Part shown: positions 60,347 to 64,000 of the stretch, piece after piece | How positions within the stretch are numbered: the first letter of the stretch is position 1 | Layout of the letters: each line of letters opens with the position of its first letter | Origin: Tabrizicola sp. | GTDB lineage: Bacteria; Pseudomonadota; Alphaproteobacteria; Rhodobacterales; Rhodobacteraceae | Reading direction: 5' to 3' | NCBI RefSeq assembly: GCF_016793705.1 | Contig: NZ_JAEULO010000025.1 | Coordinates: 50,168 to 114,167, forward strand | Length of the DNA: 64,000 bases | Position numbers and translations under genes: made by a program | The notes under the pieces: generated by a model | Told to the model about the DNA's origin: nothing | The model's input: only the letters and a program-made list of their open reading frames with translations | Databases searched by the model: none

Positions 60347-60760
60347 ATGCGCCGCGCCCCTTCCCTTCGTCTCTCGGTCCTGCTCGGCGCCCTGGCGCTG
60401 GCGGGTGCCTGCACCGAGGAAGCGCCGGTCGGCGAGGCGGTCGAGGTGCCGTCGGGGCGCGAGGTTTCGCTGATCGACATCGTGACCAACGCGCCTGGGC
60501 CTGCAGGGGCGACGGCGCGGTTCCGGTTCCTTGCACCCGGACTGTCGGGGGACGAGGCCGAGACGGCGGCGGTGGACATGCAGGCGCTCTGCGACGGTTT
60601 CGCCATAAAGCGGATCGACGGGATGGTGCCTGCGCCGCAGCAGATCGTCATCTCTTTCGCCAGCGAAACGGTGCCCTTCGGCGAGGCAGCCCCCGATGTT
60701 GTGCAGTTCTTCGAATCCTACCGCCCGGCCAACGGTGCCTGCGTCTGGGAGGTGTTCTGA
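60347..60760 (+). CDS. Putative lipoprotein in the pcc cluster (DUF6497-like)
   Basis: A 137-residue exported protein with a lipoprotein signal (SLRLSVLLGALALAGAC, lipobox Cys at 22). The body, SLIDIVTNAPGPAGATARFRFLAPGLSGDEAETAAVDMQALCDGFAIKRIDGMVPAPQQIVISFASETVPFG, resembles a family found next to pccB in Rhodobacteraceae (DUF6497 from memory). It starts two bases after pccB, so it is co-transcribed. Function unknown. Confidence 0.75.
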   Translation: MRRAPSLRLSVLLGALALAGACTEEAPVGEAVEVPSGREVSLIDIVTNAPGPAGATARFRFLAPGLSGDEAETAAVDMQALCDGFAIKRIDGMVPAPQQIVISFASETVPFGEAAPDVVQFFESYRPANGACVWEVF

Positions 60761-60832
60761 TGTCGCCGCGAAATATGGATTTTCCGGCTGGCCATGCACA
60801 ATGGGCTGATGTAGGAACGCCACAGGTCGGGA

Positions 60833-60857
60833 ACTTGGTCTGGCCGACATACCAAGT
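60833..60857 (+). other. Hairpin in the leader of the small lipoprotein gene
   Basis: ACTTGGT (60833-60839) pairs perfectly with ACCAAGT (60851-60857), loop 11 bases. It lies in the 211-base gap between the two lipoprotein genes. Otherwise that gap shows no supported gene; a weak open frame starting at 60760 was rejected. Confidence 0.4.
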
Positions 60858-60971
60858 CCGGAGTGTTTCGGATAAGGTTTCACCGGGCCGGGCCAAATCG
60901 GCCTTCAACAGCGAACAGGTGCCGGCTACCCGCGAGGGATCCGAAGCACCCCAAGAAGGATGGAGTAGAGG

Positions 60972-61100
60972 ATGTCGAAGAGCGCACGTCTCGTTCTGGT
61001 TCTGGCTATGGTCTCGGCTATCGCCGCTTGCGCCAAGAAAGAAGTTGTGGCCCCCGAGCCGGTCACCCCGGAAGTCGTGGAAACCGGCAAGTACAAGTAA
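60972..61100 (+). CDS. Very small lipoprotein (42 aa)
   Basis: A 42-residue ORF with lipoprotein signal MSKSARLVLVLAMVSAIAAC (Cys 20) and a short acidic tail ending TPEVVETGKYK. GGAGTAGAGG before the ATG is a strong ribosome-binding site. Tiny lipoproteins of this type occur between pccB and pccA in related genomes as far as I recall. A GC-rich hairpin follows the stop. Confidence 0.75.
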   Translation: MSKSARLVLVLAMVSAIAACAKKEVVAPEPVTPEVVETGKYK

Positions 61101-61106
61101 TCTTGC

Positions 61107-61142
61107 GGAGCGGGCCTGCCGGCATACGCCGGGCGGGCCCGC
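61107..61142 (+). terminator. GC-rich hairpin after the small lipoprotein gene
   Basis: CGGGCCTGCCGGC-atac-GCCGGGCGGGCCCG: a stem of about 13 bp with one mismatch, seven bases after the stop. There is no T-tract; it may be a Rho-assisted or attenuating terminator. Confidence 0.55.
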
Positions 61143-61280
61143 GCCAACCCTCGGCCTCCTGCGTATCCGCGCGGTTTGCAGGCTGAAATTCCCTGACATC
61201 GCAAGGGTTTCCTGCCGCATCCTCTGGGCTGCGCCGCTGCTTTCGCCTATCCCTGCCGTCGACTGTCCTGACAGGAGACG

Positions 61281-61682
61281 ATGGATATGCTGAAGCACCG
61301 GGGCTTTCCGGGCCGGATGCCGGGAACCGATTTCCAGTTCACCATTCGCCGCGCCAACGTGAAGGAAGGCGCGACGAAACTGATCAAGCGCGAGCGGTTC
61401 AAGGACCGCAAGCACCTGGACCGGGCGGCCGACGCGGCCTTCATGGCGGCGCTCTGGCAGCATTTCGGGGAAGAGCCGTTCGAGCGCGGCAACCTCGATG
61501 CCGGGCGGCTGTCCTGGCTCTTCGGACGTGAGGTTGTGGCAGCGGAGGACCCGTTCGATCCCTGTTCCTATGAGGCGCTGCTCAAGATCGACGTGAAGCG
61601 CGCCGAGGCGTCTTTCCCGCAGGTCTTCGCCCCTGACGCCCCGGAGGCGCTGGCCGACGATTGGGACGAGGAGGAGGACTAG
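61281..61682 (+). CDS. Hypothetical protein of the pcc cluster
   Basis: A 133-residue soluble protein with no signal peptide: MLKHRGFPGRMPGTDFQFTIRRANVKEGATKLIKRERFKDRKHLDRAADAAFMAALWQHFGEEPF followed by an acidic C-terminus (ADDWDEEED). I do not recognise a characterised domain. The composition and sustained codon usage support a real gene. It lies between pccB and pccA with several lipoprotein genes. Confidence 0.7.
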   Translation: MDMLKHRGFPGRMPGTDFQFTIRRANVKEGATKLIKRERFKDRKHLDRAADAAFMAALWQHFGEEPFERGNLDAGRLSWLFGREVVAAEDPFDPCSYEALLKIDVKRAEASFPQVFAPDAPEALADDWDEEED

Positions 61683-62007
61683 GCATGAATTCGCCGAAGC
61701 TTGCCGCGGTTTGGCAGGGTTCTGCCCAAGCAGACGCGCGTGTTCTCGCGGCGTTTGCAATGGGGAAGTCGGCGCGTCATTGTTTACGTGCTGGTCAAGG
61801 GCAGTCGTGCCGCGACCTGCGCAGTCTACGTTGTTACCCTTCCCCTTCCCTGCGGTCCGGCCCGTCCCAGGCCGGACCGATCCTTGTGGGCGGAGTTGCG
61901 CTCAATCCCCGTGGCGACGGGGAGGGTGGTGTGAAAATCCGCTTTGAAATGCGTGATATTGCTGTAGAATCCGCAGCAATAACAACAAACCCACGAGGCA
62001 GTATCCC
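61683..62007. other. 325-base non-coding stretch with hairpins before the glycine-zipper lipoprotein
   Basis: No supported gene. It holds a perfect hairpin GGTCCGGCC-cgtccca-GGCCGGACC (61854-61878) and a second one TATTGCTG-tagaatccg-CAGCAATA (61957-61981). TTGAAA (61944-61949) and TAGAAT (61965-61970) with 15-base spacing could be a promoter for the 62008 gene, with the second hairpin overlapping the -10 and start region. Confidence 0.4.
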
Positions 62008-62226
62008 ATGCGCAAGTCCCTTGTCGTCTTCGCTCTTCTTGTCACCTCGCTCGCCGGGTGCCTGCAGGACCCTACGTCCCGCGGCGTTGCTGGTGCGGCG
62101 ACGGGCGCTCTCATCGCTGACGCGACCGACAGCAACATGCTTACCGGTGCCGTCATCGGCGGCCTTGCCGGTGTTGCCACCTGCGGCATCGAGGTTGGCC
62201 TGCCGCCCTGTAACTCGGGCTACTGA
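62008..62226 (+). CDS. Small glycine-zipper lipoprotein (72 aa)
   Basis: A 72-residue protein with lipobox MRKSLVVFALLVTSLAGC (Cys 18) and a glycine-zipper stretch GVAGAATGALIADATDSNMLTGAVIGGLAGVATCG. Similar in layout to the 44051-44314 lipoprotein. Probably outer-membrane associated. A strong terminator follows, so it is likely transcribed from its own upstream promoter. Confidence 0.8.
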   Translation: MRKSLVVFALLVTSLAGCLQDPTSRGVAGAATGALIADATDSNMLTGAVIGGLAGVATCGIEVGLPPCNSGY

Positions 62227-62262
62227 TCACCGCCGCCTGCGGGCGGGTCACACGACATTCAG

Positions 62263-62299
62263 GGACCATCCGGGCCATGCGCTCGGGTGGTCCTTTTCT
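62263..62299 (+). terminator. Rho-independent terminator between the lipoprotein gene and pccA
   Basis: A 13-bp stem GGACCATCCGGGC with GCTCGGGTGGTCC (two G-U pairs), loop of about five bases, then TTTTCTTT. Placed only 23 bases before the pccA start, it would block read-through, so pccA needs read-through or a promoter within the terminator. Confidence 0.88.
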
Positions 62300-62321
62300 T
62301 TGCGCCTGATGGGGGGAGCCG

Positions 62322-64000
62322 ATGTTTGACAAGATCCTGATCGCCAACCGGGGCGAGATCGCCTGCCGCGTGATCAAGACCGCCCGGAAGATGGGGATCA
62401 AGACGGTCGCGGTCTATTCCGACGCCGACCGCAATGCCTTGCATGTGCAGATGGCGGACGAGGCGGTGCATATCGGCCCGTCCCCGGCGGCACAGTCCTA
62501 TATCGTGATCGACCGGATCATGGACGCCATTCGCCAGACCGGCGCGCAGGCGGTGCATCCGGGCTACGGCTTCCTGTCCGAGAACCGCAGCTTCGCCGCC
62601 GCGCTGGAGGCGGTGGGGGTGGTGTTCATCGGGCCGCCCTCGCCCGCCATTGAAGCCATGGGCGACAAGATCACCTCGAAGAAGATCGCGATGGAGGCGG
62701 GGGTTTCCACGGTTCCTGGCTACATGGGGCTGATCGCCGATGCGGAGGAGGCGGTGAAGATCGCGGGCCAGATCGGCTATCCGGTGATGATCAAGGCGTC
62801 AGCGGGCGGCGGCGGCAAGGGGATGCGGATCGCCTGGAACGATGCCGAGGCGGCGGAGGGCTTCCAGTCCTCGAAGAACGAGGCGGCGGCCAGTTTCGGT
62901 GATGACCGCATCTTCATCGAGAAGTTCGTGACCCAGCCGCGCCACATCGAGATCCAGGTGCTGGCCGACAAGCACGGCAACTGCGTCTATCTGGGCGAGC
63001 GGGAATGTTCGATCCAGCGTCGCAACCAGAAGGTGATCGAAGAGGCGCCCTCGCCGTTCCTGGACGCGGCGACGCGGAAGGCGATGGGCGAGCAGGCCTG
63101 CGCGCTGGCGACCGCCGTGGGCTATGCCTCGGCCGGGACGGTCGAGTTCATCGTCGACGGCAGCCGCAACTTCTATTTCCTCGAGATGAACACCCGGCTT
63201 CAGGTGGAGCACCCGGTGACCGAGCTGATCACCGGCGTCGACCTGGTGGAGCAGATGATCCGGGTGGCGGCGGGCGAGAAGCTGCCCTTCACCCAGGACG
63301 ACATAAAGCTGACCGGCTGGGCGCTGGAAAGCCGGCTCTATGCCGAGGACCCCTACCGCAACTTCCTGCCGTCGATCGGCCGGCTGACCCGCTATCGCCC
63401 GCCGGCGGAGACCGCCGGCTACAGCTCGGGCGTGGCGGCGGGGGCGGCGGGGCCACGGGTGATCCGGAACGATACCGGCGTCTACGAGGGCGGCGAGATC
63501 TCGATGTACTACGACCCGATGATCGCCAAGCTCTGCACCTGGGCGCCGACGCGGGCCGAGTCGATCGAGGAGATGCGCGTCGCGCTGGACAGCTTCGAGG
63601 TGGAGGGGATCGGCCACAACCTGCCGTTCCTGTCGGCGGTCTATGACCATGACCGCTTCATCAAGGGCGACATCACCACCGCCTTCATCGCCGAGGAATA
63701 TCCCGACGGCTTCGGCGGCGTGACGCTGGACGAGGACGCGCTGCGCCGGGTCGCGGCGGCGGCGGCGGCGATGTACCGGGTGACCGAGATCCGCCGGACG
63801 CGGGTGTCGGGGCGGATGGACAACCACGAGAGGAAAGTCGGCGACGACTGGGTGGTCAGCCTGCAGGGCCAGTCCTATCCGGTGAAGCTGGCGGCGGACC
63901 GCGAGGGCACCACGGTGCATTTCGCCGACGGCGACAAGCTAAGGGTGACGTCGGACTGGACGCCGGGCGACAAGCTTGCCCGGGTCTCGATCGACGGGCA
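62322..64000 (+). CDS. pccA: Propionyl-CoA carboxylase alpha subunit (biotin carboxylase), partial
   Basis: The visible 559 codons run off the right edge. ILIANRGEIACRVIKTARKMGI, HPGYGFLSENRSFA, IKASAGGGGKGMRIAWNDAEAAEGFQSSKNEAAASFGDDRIFIEKFV, GERECSIQRRNQKVIEEAPSP and FLEMNTRLQVEHPVTELITGVDLVEQMI are the complete ATP-grasp biotin carboxylase core (about residues 1-450), followed by the BT-like region. The C-terminal biotinyl domain is expected beyond the window. It pairs with PccB. GGGGGGAGCCG precedes the ATG. Confidence 0.96.
   Translation, partial: MFDKILIANRGEIACRVIKTARKMGIKTVAVYSDADRNALHVQMADEAVHIGPSPAAQSYIVIDRIMDAIRQTGAQAVHPGYGFLSENRSFAAALEAVGVVFIGPPSPAIEAMGDKITSKKIAMEAGVSTVPGYMGLIADAEEAVKIAGQIGYPVMIKASAGGGGKGMRIAWNDAEAAEGFQSSKNEAAASFGDDRIFIEKFVTQPRHIEIQVLADKHGNCVYLGERECSIQRRNQKVIEEAPSPFLDAATRKAMGEQACALATAVGYASAGTVEFIVDGSRNFYFLEMNTRLQVEHPVTELITGVDLVEQMIRVAAGEKLPFTQDDIKLTGWALESRLYAEDPYRNFLPSIGRLTRYRPPAETAGYSSGVAAGAAGPRVIRNDTGVYEGGEISMYYDPMIAKLCTWAPTRAESIEEMRVALDSFEVEGIGHNLPFLSAVYDHDRFIKGDITTAFIAEEYPDGFGGVTLDEDALRRVAAAAAAMYRVTEIRRTRVSGRMDNHERKVGDDWVVSLQGQSYPVKLAADREGTTVHFADGDKLRVTSDWTPGDKLARVSIDG

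Noticed and set aside
60280-61293. Long open frame covering the pccB end and both lipoprotein genes
   Set aside because: It is out of frame with pccB and with the two lipoproteins, which have signal peptides and ribosome-binding sites. The start at 60760 (MSPRNMDF) overlaps the first lipoprotein stop but shows no domain.

Overview
The window is high-GC DNA with tightly packed genes and almost no AT-rich intergenic space. It looks like a chromosomal segment of an alphaproteobacterium of the Rhodobacteraceae (Rhodobacter/Paracoccus type). Support for this: the choXWV/betI-betA choline locus, a PccR-type regulator beside propionyl-CoA carboxylase, the murA-DUF2948-hisD-UPF0262-phosphatase gene order, a PutR-putA pair, bioYNM, and several small lipoproteins and dispersed palindromes typical of that family. 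No prophage, insertion sequence, CRISPR array or rRNA operon was seen. Both window edges cut genes: a puuB-like oxidase at the left and pccA at the right.

Layout. 1-8.6 kb (minus strand): a polyamine/amino-acid operon encoding an ABC transporter (ATPase, two binding proteins, two permeases), two gamma-glutamylpolyamine-synthetase-like proteins, a class I glutamine amidotransferase and an FAD oxidase. Together they look like uptake plus gamma-glutamylation of an amine. A GABA aminotransferase at 44.5 kb would complete the route and shares a TTTGATCAAA palindrome with this operon. 8.7-11.6 kb (minus): a leaderless PhnD-like protein, TerB-like protein, PhzF-like protein and RlmJ. 11.8-13.1 kb: TerC and a META-domain protein. 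13.4-18.0 kb (plus): a sulfur-scavenging operon with an FMN reductase, an NtaA-type flavin monooxygenase and a sulfonate-type ABC transporter. 18.0-18.6 kb: an RNA locus with a permuted tRNA-like RNA, most like a bacterial Y RNA (YrlA type), a possible rtcB relic, and tRNA-Thr(GGT). 18.7-23.0 kb: a small basic protein, murA, DUF2948, hisD, UPF0262 and a low-molecular-weight phosphatase. 23.0-24.4 kb: a divergent HxlR/quinone-reductase pair.

24.4-35 kb: a YjdF-like membrane protein, an endonuclease/exonuclease/phosphatase-family protein, adenine deaminase, a DMT exporter, a Rieske oxygenase, a tiny lysine-rich protein, PutR/PutA and a rhomboid protease. 35-39 kb: a DUF1194 protein, an L,D-transpeptidase, an inositol-monophosphatase-family protein and metR/metF. 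39-44 kb: aroQ, an AMP-forming ligase carrying an in-frame dispersed repeat, an atypical thiolase, and the convergent bioY-bioN-bioM biotin transporter. 44-50 kb: a glycine-zipper lipoprotein, gabT, dprA and topA. 50-55 kb: choVWX diverging from betI-betA around a BetI palindrome. 55-64 kb: a DUF465 protein, pccR, a Bcr/CflA efflux protein, a DUF486 protein, pccB, several small lipoproteins and pccA. Exact TTTGCAAA boxes lie upstream of both pccR and pccB.

The most unusual items are the permuted tRNA-like RNA at about 18.04-18.17 kb, the 108-bp repeat inserted in frame in the adenylate-forming enzyme, the biotin-linked ligase/thiolase pair whose thiolase lacks canonical catalytic residues, and several families of dispersed palindromes.
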